From assembly GCA_036925085.1 (NCBI GenBank), contig JAUPFP010000006.1, positions 2,755,131 through 2,819,130 on the forward strand: a stretch of 64,000 nucleotides of DNA. The letters are read 5' to 3'. This document shows positions 12,290 to 24,289 of the stretch, piece after piece. The position numbers and the translations under genes are program-made. Position 1 is the first letter of the stretch. Each line of letters starts with the position of its first letter. Source of the stretch: Brachycybe producta. Its lineage: Eukaryota; Arthropoda; Diplopoda; Playtdesmida; Andrognathidae. Below the pieces are notes generated by a model. That model searched no databases, was not told the DNA's origin, and saw only the letters and a program-made list of their open reading frames with translations.

Positions 12290-12520
12290 TTCTTCTGCCT
12301 TTAACGAACAAAATTAAAAGAAACGTGCGTTTAGAAACTAGAAGGGTATAGCTCAATCAAATTAAGAAATATTTCCATGTTGATATCTTTCAAAATCAGG
12401 TTTTTATATGAAATAAGAAAGACGATACTTTTAGTATTTGTCAATATAAAAAGTTTATTTTGAAAGATTATTAAGTGATTCAGCTATAGCCCTTCTAGTT
12501 TCTAAAACACTTTATCCTTT
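12290..12520. repeat. Foldback family A copy
   Basis: AGAAACTAGAAGGGTATAGC, TTGATATCTTTCAAAATCAG / AAAGTTTATTTTGAAAG, AGCCCTTCTAGTTTCTAAAA. Confidence 0.75.
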
Positions 12521-13365
12521 TGTGAAACTATAAAAATATAAACAGTGTTATAAAATCACCTGTTAATGAAATATTTTTTAGTTCACTTCAGTCTTTTTTT
12601 AATGATGTAATATTTAAGTATATATATTTATAATGAAACGTATTTTTAGCCAAATCTCTTAAATATATTACGATTTTTATATCAATTCTCCATAATATCC
12701 TCTTTTAAATAAAATGAAAACACAAAGAAAACAAAAACAGCTCACAAAATACGATTTTCTACCAGAAAAAAAAAGGTTCTAAACTAATAATAACAATAGA
12801 AGTGAGGCGTGATGCAAACAATATTTGAAAATAAACTTCAAAGTCATCATGAGTTTGCAAAATCCCATCTTTTTAAGTAAAAATAAAAAGATAGGAAAAG
12901 AAATTGCAGACTGGGAGGGGCCGGGCCCCCCTCCCCTCTCCTTCCCTCATTCCATTCCCATCTGTTTGAAAAATACAACAATAAAAGAGAGATCAATCTG
13001 CCCATTTTTCACTTTCCTTTTGTATTTTTTAAAATGAAACATTGACTTTTTCAAAAATATCAGGATTAAAATTTTTACAACTAAGAAAAAATATTTTAAA
13101 ATAAATAATAACTAAAACTTTTTCTTTTTTTTTTCTTTTAAAATCTTGAAATCACGAATTTTTTTTTCTTATTTCATTTTTTTTGTCCCTCTGTTAATCT
13201 CAAACGTCCACCTCCAAACACACCTAAAACACAATTAATAATTAACCACAAAGTTCACCTTTTGTAAAAAACACCAAACAAATAATCATAACCAACAAAC
13301 CTCCTTTAAATTGGATTAAATCCGATTGAGCTATAAGCTCCTCCTTTTAAGGTTAAGTGGAAACG
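12521..13365. other. Non-genic A/T-rich sequence
   Basis: No gene or repeat copy recognised. Confidence 0.35.
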
Positions 13366-13369
13366 CGGC

Positions 13370-13600
13370 CTCTTCGTAATTTCTAGTCTTTCAAGTGTAA
13401 AATGAAGAAAAACTTGAATGCGTTTTAAAAACTAGAAGGGTTGCTCAATAATTTTAAGGGTCATTTCATGTTTGATATCTTTTAAAATAAGCTTTTTATG
13501 GGTTTGAAAATTATTTTGAAAAATAACATAAAAACCTTTTTTTTTTTTTTCTTTCTAAGTAATTCAGTTACTATTCTAGTTTGTAAAACGCTTTCAGATT
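13370..13600. repeat. Foldback family A copy
   Basis: CTAGTCTTTCAAGTG, AAACTAGAAGGGTTGC, TACTATTCTAGTTTGTAAAA. Confidence 0.7.
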
Positions 13601-13644
13601 TTTATTTTAAGCTGTTTTAAAGTGTAAACGGGACATCTCGAACT

Positions 13645-13930
13645 GATTATTCTAGTCTTTCAAGTGGGAAAATAAAAAAATAATGTTTTAGAAACTAGAA
13701 GGGTAGCTTCAATCCTCTTAGAAACAAAATTTTTTTAAAAAAAAACCCTCGCCTGCTTTCAAAAGAACATAAAACGTTTCATTTTGAAAGATATATCCCA
13801 CCAACATGAAAATAGCCGTAATTGATTCAGCTATACTCTTCTAGTTTTCTAAAAACACTTTCAAATTTCTCTTAATTTTGCTCTTCTGAAAAACAGAAAA
13901 TAATCAATGAGTTTGAAAATCAGTTATTCC
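13645..13930. repeat. Foldback family A copy, adjacent to the previous one
   Basis: TTTTAGAAACTAGAAGGGTA, TTTTGAAAGATATATCC, CTATACTCTTCTAGTTTTC, outer CTCTTCTGAAAAACAGAAAA. Confidence 0.75.
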
Positions 13931-14830
13931 TAAATCCCACACCATCTATGACAGGCTTGTGGCTCGCGAGCCACCACTCTTATGACACAAGAGGGCCACA
14001 CAATGACGTCTTTGTGTGTTTTACAAACTCCCCCCCCCCCCCCTCTCTTTGCTCTGTATGTTTGTGTTGTAAAGTATAGAAGAGAAATGGATCACAGCAG
14101 CTGAAACTGATAGGTGTGACTGTGACAACTGTCACACACTCAGTCACAAGTGACCACAACACTTGAAAGTGACACAAAAAAAAGGAATTATTTTTTTTCG
14201 CCCCCCCCCCAAAAAACTCACTTTCAATCTTAACCTCTTGGTGTTATTTAAATATGAAGTTGAGACTCAAAAGATCCATCTCTCTCTCTCTGTCTATCTG
14301 TGAAATATATTTACACAAAACCAAACAAAAAAAAACCCTAAAAAGCATCTTTTAGTTTTTGGAGAGTAGAATGGGGAATATATTCCTGTGAAAAGGGGAT
14401 CTTTCTAGTTTTTTTTTCTTCTCTCATGTGTTGTTTGTTTTCTCTCTTTTGTAAGTCTTGTTCTGAGAGGGTTTTTAACTTTTTTTTCTCTCTTTTTCTA
14501 CACAAAAACCACCATTTTTTCAAAAAAAATCTATAAACCTCAGCAAACAAGAAACAAAAGGAGACCATTTTCTTTTCTCTCTTTTTTTTTTTACAAAGTT
14601 TACAATAATGATGAGATGTATATTTAGTAGAAAAAGTAGCTTTCCAAAAAACGTATGTAGCTTTAGAATCGCTTAGATTACTAGGTAAATTAGCTATAAC
14701 GCTTTGATTCCCTGATTCAGCACCTTTTAAGATTCACTAAATAAAAAAAAGTATAAAATGCATTGAATATTGGTCAGCATTAAAGCCTTTCTAGTCTTTT
14801 TTGTTATATAAATTCATAATTTTATTTGAA
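13931..14830. other. Non-genic sequence
   Basis: A run of C at 14030-14043 and several T/A runs. No gene recognised. Confidence 0.35.
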
Positions 14831-14834
14831 GTCA

Positions 14835-15110
14835 TCAGTCTTATCCAGTCTTTCAGAATGAGCAAAATTAAAAGAAACTTGTTTTACAAACTAGAAAGGG
14901 CTGTTAAGTTTATTTTTCAAGTTGGTAAATCTTTTAAATGTAAGTCAACTCAATTCTAAACAAAGCGATCTTTTTTTAAAAAATTTTGTTCTATAAAAAG
15001 TTTAATTTGAACGATATCTACTTGATAACGCCCTTTAAGTAAAACAAAAACCCTTCTAGTTTATAAAATACGTTTAATTTTGCTTTTCTGAAAATGCAAA
15101 ACGACCAAAA
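14835..15110. repeat. Foldback family A copy
   Basis: CAGTCTTTCAGAATGAGCAA, ACAAACTAGAAAGGG, ACCCTTCTAGTTTATAAAA, TTTGCTTTTCTGAAAATGC. Confidence 0.7.
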
Positions 15111-16687
15111 CGACTAAATAAAAAGCAACACTATAAATAGAACACTGTTTCATATAGAAGGACCAGAATCGAATCGAATATTGCTCCAAATACCATTAAA
15201 TACCTATTTCTTTATCAAAGGGCCACACAAATTAAATCAATTAAAAATATTAAGAAAGGTTTAACACGAATAACAAATCCTTTACTACAAAATGACAACA
15301 ATTAGGTAAAAAAGACCCTTCAAAAACGAGAAACGAACTGATAAAAATGCGATTCTTAATATCAAACATGAGAACAATTCAAGAGCAAAGGGCCAACTGC
15401 GCCCTAATCACCTAAAAATAGACATTTACCTGTAAAATCATGATGCGATGACTGCGATGTCACTGAACGAGGCTTGCCTCACTAACAAACTGAACACCAC
15501 CACCACCAACAACAAAAAACCCCACTTCACTTGATCTACTTGTATAAAATTGTTGCGACCTAAAATATAAAAACAAAGACAAAAAAATCCATTTATAAAA
15601 AAAGAAACAGAATTGAATTTGAAGACAAAAGAAACACGAATGCACAAGTATAGACGCTTTCAAAGGACCTCATAAATTGGACCTAAGGCCCTAAACCACA
15701 AACTTGCTTGGCACTATATAAAAGAATGGACCTAACACGAGAAATAATGAAAGGGCCGGGTGGTGGGTGTAACCATTAAGAAACCATTTCCGTTTTTCAA
15801 TTCTCAAGTGGACACAACAAGTCATTTTTCACTTGAAACAAAAATCGTACAAAAAAATGATATTTTTAAGTAATTTTACTACAGTTAGATTCAACTTCAA
15901 ATGTGAAATTTTGACATTTTTTTCTTCATACTCATCAATGAAGAAGAAAAAATAAAACCCCCACTTGAAAAGAATAAAAGAATGGCTGCTCCTAAATGAC
16001 GCCACCAAACAATTGATACAATAGGTGGAGCCACTTGTGAAGAACACACAACAACAAGTTAGAAGATTACTACTTTCTTTTCGATTAGACTCTGAGTCAA
16101 TTATGAAACTACCACCAAAAATATTAGGCAAGAATTGTCAGCAAAAAATGCCAAAAACAATGACCCCCTTCCTCCTCTCTCCAGCCCCTCAAACATTAAC
16201 CCTAGGGGCACAAACCCCAGCAAACACACATTTATTCATCCCCACCCTACTTCCTTCATTGAGTCCACTTTCTAATATCCACCACCCGAGTGATGTTTCA
16301 CACCAACACCCCCACTTCTTCCAAATGTATTTCACCTTATACCTCTGGGTTTCACCTTACCCCAAGTTACCCCTTACCAAGTTACCCCAAATGTTTTCTC
16401 TTTCATTTCGTAAACTGAAACTAAAACCACAATCAGTATGTGATAATGTGGGCATTTTACCTTCAAAATCTGACATTTTAACTTTTCATTTAAAAAAATA
16501 CGATTACATTACATGAAATGTACAACAGAAGAAATGAAAACTTGGTTCTTGAACCCTCAAAACAGGGTTGCGACACAAAAATAACCATTTTATGTGTGTA
16601 AAAACATGCTAAGAATATGGCTGAAATTCGATAATTGTATCGGCTAGCAACCATTAGCATCTAAGCTAAAGAAAGCAGTGTAGTTGA
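15111..16687. other. Non-genic sequence
   Basis: No gene recognised; the longest open frames (16025-16516 +) are C/A-rich and without domains. Confidence 0.35.
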
Positions 16688-16874
16688 CAGACAGTTAGAA
16701 ATCGGTAAGAACTTCAGTTGGCTCCGCCCTTCCGCTTGGCTGGTTATGTAGTTTGACGTCACATGCTCCGCCCTTTTCAACGTCAGACTCTACATAACTA
16801 GCCAATTAGAAGTTGCCAGTCGTCATAACAAGGGCGGAGCCAAGTGAAGTTTCCCCCTATTTCTAACTGCCTGT
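16688..16874. repeat. MITE family B copy 1
   Basis: Terminal inverted repeats CAGTTAGAAATCGG / ATTTCTAACTGCCTGT with internal GGCTCCGCCC...GGGCGGAGCC. About 187 bp. Confidence 0.85.
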
Positions 16875-16904
16875 GTGAAGTTGTTATACTGGATTATACT
16901 CTTT

Positions 16905-17180
16905 ATTATTAGAGCTAGGATTTTTATGCAAATCAAGCAAATGTTTCTCAATCTATGGCCCAAAAGCCGATTGTGAAGTAACAATCTCGTTTAGCTCAAC
17001 AAACAATTACAATTAGCTTATTCAATCAAAAAACACTGGTTAGAGGCTAGAACTATTATAGATGGTAACTGATAGTAACCAGGCATCTAGCCTCTAACCA
17101 GCCTTTTTCATTACCCGTACATGAAGCCACAAATTGAGAAACATTTGCATCCTATATTGCAGAAAAATCCGAGCCCTAAA
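16905..17180. repeat. Single TIR element with internal hairpin
   Basis: Ends GAGCTAGGATTTTTATGCAA / ATATTGCAGAAAAATCCGAG, then AGCAAATGTTTCTCAAT / ATTGAGAAACATTTGC. The inner palindrome is GTTAGAGGCTAGAAC...GCATCTAGCCTCTAACC. Confidence 0.7.
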
Positions 17181-19021
17181 ACGCTCAATAAGGTGTCCCA
17201 GGATCACAAGCCTCGTACACAGAGGCTAAGTGACTAGTAAATATAAAAAAATATGCTGAACTTCAACTTGAATCCACTCTGAACAAGATTTTCAACATAC
17301 AAAAACCATGCTCGAGGTTGGAAAAATATATAAAAGCCCAAATGTGGGCCAGTATGTTTCTTTGTCCTCATGAACTGGGCCACATTTTTTTGCACAAAAT
17401 TCTGGTCTGAGTGTACAAGTGGCAAGTTTCCTATTCTTGAATAGGAAATATGCCTAAATGACTTGAACGAACCGAAATTGCAGACCGCCTAATTTAAAGA
17501 AAAGCAAATTTTTATACAAAAACTAGTGTGACGTCACGTCCAGATTATTTTTTTTATTGAACGTGACGTCAACATTGCTGACTAAAACGATGAATAACAG
17601 AATGCGTAAAATAAACGCAGCAAATCCGCTGCAGCTACGATTTAATGCATCCAGCACGAGCCAAACACACACACAAAACACCCAGGTGTTAAGTTGTTAA
17701 CACAACAATAACAACAACCTATTGAGACATTTAATAAGGAGAAAGATGGGTATTAAAAAAAAAGGCGACAACGTTCTTCTTTCTTTTCTCAAGAAGTGAA
17801 AAAATGCGATGTTTTTTGTTTTTTTTTTGCTTCGTCATTTCGAGTTTGAAGTTACTTTTTTTCTCTTCATTTTTGAAGTGTTGTCAGTTCGTTCTGAAAT
17901 ATAGCAAACATAAGACTAAAAAAAAACAGGTCTTTTTGTACGATAATCACGACACGAATGGGATTAAGAAAAACTTTGGATTCATCAGGGCCCCCCCCTA
18001 TCCTAAGCCCCTCTTTCTTATTCTCCTACGGATCATCCGTAAAAATCCAAATATTTTGATAGATCGTCCTACGAACAAACAATTATTAAGCTCACGATCC
18101 AATTATTATACGCACACGCAAAAGATCGAACCATATTTTTACCTGGAAGAAAACAAGACGCAAAATAAGCACGAAAACACGCAACAAAAAAAATGTCACC
18201 GAAAAGAAAACCCGCGAAAATAGACACGTGATTTACCGGAAAAAGCGAAAAGAACCATACCACGCATGCGCAAATGTATGCTCGCGGCGGAGACAATGCT
18301 CAAAAAAAGAACATCGGCTAACCGCCAACTTATCGTCTTTGAAGCTTTTCCACCAAACTATAAAAACGTACTAATATGGCTGCCATATTATTCAATGCAA
18401 TACAAAATACACCATCTTATGACAGCTTTAGACCTCCAATATCTAGCTTCATAACTACATAATCGTGTAATGTATTCATTTTTCGATGTAGAAGGCAGCA
18501 CTCATTATACTCTTGACGATATTCTGAAGCAAACGCAGTTTGCATAAAAACGAAAAGAAAAACGAATATGGCGTATTATATGCGTAAATTGCAACGGTAA
18601 GTAAGCCATATTAATACACCCACATTATAATCAATTTCGTGACATCATATCACCTTTACGCATGAAAAAGCTCGGAACATAGTTTTATAACAGGGGTACA
18701 AAAGCGAAATGAATAAATTAGTTTATATGCATCAACTTACTGCAAATACAAAGCTTTATTGGACGAGTAAAATGTAAATATCGTTGATAACAATCACAAG
18801 TCGTTACAAAACTTTTCTATATGCTGAAAAAATTAAGGTGCATAGAAAAGAAAATAGCTGACTTTAGAGAAATGAACACTAGATGGCGCCAGATGCTTAA
18901 GTCACGAGACCAAAAAACCCGCGAAAAAACGCACATGGACAATAGATTCCCCCCCCCCCCCCCCAATATTGCTCGAAAGTTGTTTATATTGAGAAAGTCA
19001 CTAAAACGTCTAAAAAGAAAT
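17181..19021. other. Upstream region of EXO1
   Basis: No second gene recognised. CpG content rises from about 17.6 kb. ACGTGACGTCA and GTGACGTCACG stretches near 17530-17570 are CRE-like palindromes. A run of C lies at 18949-18964, within 75 bases of the EXO1 start codon. Confidence 0.35.
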
Positions 19022-22000
19022 ATGGGAATACAAGGCTTGTTACCCTTTTTAAAGAAGGCTACTCGAGAAGTAAATGTCAAGAATTTCTCTGGATGTACGG
19101 TTGCTGTGGATGCTTATTGTTGGCTTCACCGAGGAGCTTTCTCTTGTGCGGAGAAATTGGGGAAAGGGGAGAAAGCTGACGGGTATGTACTAGAAAAAAC
19201 GTATGGGAACGTTCAAATCTAATGTTTTTGTGCGACAGAAACCTACATAAAACCATTTCTTATACGTCAAAATCCATTTATAATGTGAAATTATAAAAAA
19301 ACGTGACGTCTAAAGTCAAAACATAGATGTGTTTATCCGTCATTTCACTGATATCACACGAAACTCACCTTCCAATGTCCGGTTTTTCTATTCCATGACC
19401 TCTCAGACATGTCCAGTTTTGCGTAAAAATGGTCAACTCGTTGCTAGCCGCCAATGTTCGTCCGATCCTCGTCTTTGACGGACGAAATTTGCCGTCAAAA
19501 TCAGTGACTGAGATCAAAAGACGAGAGTGAGTGTTCGCCTTTTAATAATAGAAAAACGCCGGTTATATCGATCTAAAACGTGAAATATTAATTTATTAAT
19601 CTCGCAATTCTTACTTTGATGTTCGTAGAAGTAAACAAAAGAACAAAACGCTCGCAAAGAAACATCTTCTGGAGGGAAAATTACGTGAAGCTCGTGAATG
19701 TTTTCAACGTTGTGTCGAAATCACCTCAGAGATGGCGCACGAAGCGATACAAGTGCGTTTCCGTATCCGCAACCTCCGCAAGCCTTTCTATGACGTCACA
19801 CGATTCGATATTTTTATATAACACTAACTACGGTCGCTTGAGTGCTTGCGGCGGTTACGCATATGGATGCAGTCCAATAAATATATTAACTTTGGTTATT
19901 TGTGTTTTTCAGAAACAAAATTAAGAGAAACTTGAAAGTGTTTTAGAAACTAGAAAGGTAGCTTAATCACTTAAGGGTTGTTTCATGTTGAAATCTTTCA
20001 AAATAAACTTTTTACGTCAGTTTGAAAGTAACCCAACTTTAAGCACTTTTTAATTTTTGTCTAAAAAGTTTATTTTGAAAGATATCAATACGAAAATACT
20101 CTTAAGTGCTTGCTCTAACCTTCTAGTTTCTATAACACTTTCTATTTCTCGTAACTTTGCTCTTCTGAAAGACAGAATAACCAGAGTTTGAAAAATCCTC
20201 TCTTTATAAAATATCTTAATATATAATATCATAATTTCTATTTTTGTTTTAATTTCATTTTAAAAGGCGTGTAGGAAATTAGGCGTCGATTGTTTGGTTG
20301 CGCCTTACGAAGCCGACGCTCAACTGGCATATTTGAATAAAATCGGAATTGCTCATATTGTAGTCACCGAGGATTCCGATTTAATTCTGTTCGGTTGCGA
20401 GAGAGTCAGTGAAAAAAAATATAATCTCGGAGAAAGAGAAAGTATAAATAATTTACTTCACGTCTTTCAGATTTTATACAAAATGGATTCGAACGGAAAC
20501 GGAATCTTACTCGAAAGCGACAAGATTCACTTGTGTCTCGGATTGAAAGCTTCGAATTTCACATTCGAGAAATTTCGTCACATGTGTATTATGTCGGGAT
20601 GCGACTATCATCCGTCTTTACCCGGAATCGGCCTGGGAAAATCTTTCAAGTTCTTTTCGATGATCACGAATCCGGATTTGAACGCTGTAAAAACAAAAAA
20701 TACCAAATTCCTCGTGAAACATGAAATAATTCTTTATATTTCGCAAAGGTTTTGTCAAAGATCCCGATTTATCTGAAAATGTCGAACCTCACCGTCACCC
20801 TCGAGTACAAAATGGGTTTCGTTCGAGCTGATAATACTTTTCTCTATCAGTTGGTCTTCGATCCTTTGAAAAGAAAGCTCGTTCCTCTTAATCCTTATCC
20901 CGAAGATTTGAATCCCGGCGATTTAGACTACGCAGGAGCGTATCCTTACAAATAGATCCGATAATTTTTTCAGAGAACGAAAACGAGAGAATTCCTTGAC
21001 CAAAATAACAACAAAAGGCCGGTTCCGAACGATGTTGCATATCAGCTCGCTCTTGGAAATGTCGATTTGAATACGATGAAAAAAGTGGACAACTTTGATC
21101 CGGATAGAAATGTATACACGTTTGTTGCTCAAACTCGAATTACTCTTATTAGCTACTCATTCAAAAAGTAATTCTAGTTACATTTACTTTTATGACGAAC
21201 TAAAATTACAGTCCTTCTTTGGAACGTTAAGATGGTTTACGTCTTTTACGAGCAACTTTATTATTCTGTCTTTCAGAAGAGCAAAATTAAGAAAAACTAG
21301 AAAGTGTTTTAGGAACTAGAAGAGTAGCTCAAGGTCATTTTAACGATATATTTTCTAAATATCAACATGAAAAATATCCGAAAGTGGTTGAGCTACCCTT
21401 CTAGTAAAACACTTTCTAGCTTCTCTTAATTTTTCTCTCGAAAGACAGATTAATCAGTTTAAGAGGCGTTCATACTTTTAAGGTCTACATAGACCAGCGA
21501 CTATTAGTATTTAAGAATGACAACAAAAAGTGGTTACCGTGTGGCCCAAACCAACCACTCAAGAAGTAGTTGCATAAAGTTAAAAAAAAAAACTTGTACA
21601 GTAACAACCACTTTTTATAGTTCATTCAACTACACCAGGACCACTTCCAAACCTCTGGCCGTTGACTCGAGTGGTCTGTTTCGATCACACGACAACTACT
21701 TTTTGCAGTACAATCTCAACCACTAAAACATCTCAATTTAAATTTCTTTCGTTTTACGTTTGACTGTCGACAGAATATTACGATCAAAACCAGTTCGTGG
21801 TCGTCAACGTCAAGTAAAAGTATTTGGGCCAGAAACTACGAAATAATATCAGTCGGTGGCGAAGTGGAAAGCACATCCTCATCTGCCATAGCTTTCTTTG
21901 GAACTTCGAGAACAGTTGGACGGCAAACTTCAGAAGTAACTCTCAAAAGTGGATCCTCATCAAGTCTGAAACGATCGTTTTCTGGTTTGTTCAAATCATT

Positions 22001-23858
22001 TACACACTTCCAGTGCAATCATTTTAAAGTAAATTATTTCGACAGAGCCGAAAAGAGAAGTTCTCGAGACTTCCGAAGGCGAAATTATGTCGCAGTACGG
22101 GACAACTAAAAAGGCAAAGATTGGTGCCGTTTCCGAATTGATGACGATTTCGACTCCAACTCCCGTTTACTCTCAGTAAGATGATGCGCTTATTAACATT
22201 TCTCCGCCCGCAGATTTCTTAACTGTTTATTTTTCTAGATACTTTGAAACACCTCACAAAAGCTCAAAAAACCTTTCAGACGGTAGCAACGTCACTCCAA
22301 CGATAGTTCAAAACGAATCTTCGACGAGCTCGTCCGAAACAATCGAGTATGATTCGTCATCAGTTGTTACGTCACCAACCGATGTTTCTGTCGAGTCGAT
22401 TGATCTATCGGAAGAAAAAGAAGAAACAAATAAGATCGAGACGGAGCCGGCAACTCCGAAAGGAAGTCTCATCTTCGATCGAGCTTATAGCTCGAGAAAA
22501 AATCAGCCGCCTAAGTCGGCAACTTGTTCGTATTTTGCTAAAAAGTCGTCGCCGAGTGTCGGAAACTTTGGCAACAACTGGAAATCGCTTCACGATGTTC
22601 TCGGATCGACGACTTTTTCAAACGAGAGATCGACTTTCGTTCGATCGCCATCTAATCATACAAGTTTTAAATCTGTTATCGGCCGAAAAATATCTAAGGA
22701 AAATCAAGTTAAAGATGACGAAACGTTAGAGAATTGCTCCCAAAAGAGTTCCGAAGTTGAATTCTCTCGAGAAAAGTCTATGACTTGTAGTTTCAATAGT
22801 TTTACGGAAGTTGTTGACGGTTTCTCGCCACAGTGTAGCCAGGAGGAAGAGTCGGAAATGACGACAAACTCTACGCCTGAAACCCCGAAACTTTATTTCG
22901 AAACTTTGAAGATTGATGATTCATCGCCACATTCAAATGTAATTTGCTTTTTAAGATGTTTCATCAGCTTTTTGAAGCTGGAGTTGCTTATATTCAGCTT
23001 TTTAAAGCTGAATATAAGCAATTCCTGCTTTTTGTTCTGTTTAGGTCGTCTTCATTTTATATCTTTTTATAAAATGTGTTATGAACAGCTGATTTTCGAC
23101 TCTGGTTATTCTGCAGTTTCAGGAGCAAAATGAAGAGAAACTTGAAGTGTTTTAGAAACTAGAAAGGCAGCTGAATCACTTAATATTTTATGTTCATAGT
23201 TTTCAAAATAAACTTTTTATGAACAAAAATTAAATAATTGATATAAAAAGTATCTTAAAATATATCAAAATTAAAATATTCTTAATGACGTTTTTCACAG
23301 ATAAATAACTTATTGGCCGAGACTAAAAGTAGATCATCTGTGATCGGCTCTCAGTGATTGAGCTACCCTTCTAGTTTCTAAAACATATTTAGGTTTCTCT
23401 TTCATTTTGGCTTCTGAAAGACGTTGTGTAGCGTTTTACATTTTAAAACCAGTTTAAAAGTGAATGAGAACGTATTAATGAAGAGACTGCTTTCATTTTT
23501 CTCTTTCAAAGGTTCTGAAATCTGTGAATATGAACAACATCGTTGGTAAACTTCACTTTTTTATAATTTAGCCGTTTTTTCTTATCAAATATGGATTGAA
23601 AATTTCGTTTTCTCGTTAAAGGCACTCAAAGTAAATGCCGTAGACTGGGACTGTCGCGTAAGAAACAAAACGAAAGTACGAATACGGACACGAAACAACT
23701 CAATTTAAAGGATATGTTTGCCAAATTTACTTATCAGAAACAAAGGTGATTGACCCTTTTATGTTTGTGCGCATCATTCAGTAAAATATATAAAAAAAAT
23801 TTTAAAAAACCGTTTTACCTTTTCTTTCAGGCCGTCTTCGAGGCTTTCGTCCAATTAG
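19022..23858 (+). CDS. EXO1: Exonuclease 1 (EXO1), 5'-3' exonuclease/flap endonuclease, complete
   Basis: Thirteen exons: 19022-19182, 19407-19526, 19629-19752, 20267-20404, 20471-20686, 20749-20939, 20976-21111, 21774-21984, 22046-22175, 22239-22938, 23512-23545, 23622-23745, 23831-23858. All joins keep phase and give about 770 residues; human EXO1 is about 846. The start is the MGIQGLLPF opening typical of XPG/FEN nucleases, where the N-terminal Gly is part of the fold. Metal-binding acidic residues are visible in [19 protein letters not shown] and SGCDY, the last followed by the H3TH loop PGIGLG. Residues after about 360 are Ser/Thr-rich and poorly conserved, as expected for the mismatch-repair binding tail. 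Near the C-terminus QLNLKDMF resembles a PCNA-interacting box, where human EXO1 has a comparable motif. Known role: end resection and mismatch repair in the nucleus. Introns 3, 7 and 10 carry foldback repeats. Acceptor choices of exons 3, 7 and 9 are inferred. Confidence 0.93.
19895..20200. repeat. Foldback family A copy in EXO1 intron 3
   Basis: AGAAACTTGAAAGTGTTTTA, AGAAACTAGAAAGGTAGC, core TTTCAAAATAAACTTTTTA / AAAAAGTTTATTTTGAAAG, CTAACCTTCTAGTTTC, TCTTCTGAAAGACAGAATAA. One of the best-preserved copies. Confidence 0.85.
21255..21465. repeat. Shortened foldback family A copy in EXO1 intron 7
   Basis: TATTCTGTCTTTCAGAAGAG, GGAACTAGAAGAGTAGC, then directly the right arm CTACCCTTCTAGTAAAACAC. 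The core AAACTTTTTATG is missing. Confidence 0.75.
23060..23435. repeat. Foldback family A copy in EXO1 intron 10, with insertion
   Basis: Left terminus TTATGAACAGCTGATTTTCG, AGAAACTAGAAAGGCAGC, TTCAAAATAAACTTTTTATG. About 45 bases of unrelated sequence (ACTTATTGGCCGAGAC...) precede the right arm CTACCCTTCTAGTTTC. Confidence 0.8.
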
Positions 23859-23953
23859 AAAATATTCTCTTTTAAAATATTTTTTCTATTTGAAACATGT
23901 CAATTATGCGAATATAATATCTTTGTTGATTTTCATTGGCTGCAAAAATATAA

Positions 23954-23959
23954 AATAAA
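23954..23959 (+). promoter_or_regulatory. Possible poly(A) signal of EXO1
   Basis: AATAAA about 95 bases after the EXO1 stop codon, in an A/T-rich stretch. Assigned by position only. Confidence 0.4.
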
Positions 23960-24026
23960 AGTTCTCTTTTTTAGTTAATTCATGATTTTGAATGAAGTTA
24001 TTTCTCTCTCTCTCTCTTAATGTGGT

Positions 24027-24270
24027 GTGGTTACACCGGAAGGTCCGGCTATCGGTTCGTCTAAAAGTGGTCCAGAATTCGAAGTGGTTAACGAAGCGAC
24101 AGACGTCGACGTCGAACACGGACGATTACGAGGAATCAATCGTCGGTGTGGCAACTCAGTGTCACGATCTACACCAGAGAAACAGCGCAGAACCAGAACG
24201 AAGAAACTTAGGATGCAACCGGCCGTACTTAACCAGCTGTTTATCTGTATCAGGAGAGAAAAACCATTAA
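24027..24270 (+). other. Coding-like segment of unknown identity downstream of EXO1
   Basis: About 240 bases, rich in CpG and open in two + frames at once. One reads through TPEGPAIGSS and TPEKQRRTRTKK; the other contains TDDYEESIVGV and ends ...SGEKNH, stop at 24268-24270. A possible acceptor (GGAAG|GTCCGG after a CT run) sits near 24044. Composition resembles the exons of neighbouring genes rather than the repeats, but I recognise no family. It could be an alternative 3' exon of EXO1, a relic, or chance. EXO1 already has a plausible end at 23858. Confidence 0.25.
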
Positions 24271-24289
24271 ATTTAAGTCTCGCATTATG

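Noticed and set aside
16025..16516. 163-codon open frame as a gene
   Set aside because: C/A-biased low-complexity sequence rich in Pro and Ser, no recognisable motif, no CpG codon signature like the real genes.
17804..18296. Open frames on both strands upstream of EXO1
   Set aside because: Phe/Leu and Lys-rich readings of A/T runs. Neither strand looks like a family, and more likely 5' flank.
18821..19021. In-frame N-terminal extension of EXO1 (67 codons)
   Set aside because: It includes a proline run made by the poly-C tract, and the family starts exactly at MGIQGLL, where the N-terminal Gly is functional.
20405..20470. EXO1 intron 4 as retained coding sequence (66 bases, no stop)
   Set aside because: EXO1 proteins run directly from GC(K/E)(K/R) to ILxKMD; the segment has a GT donor and a CTTTCAG acceptor.
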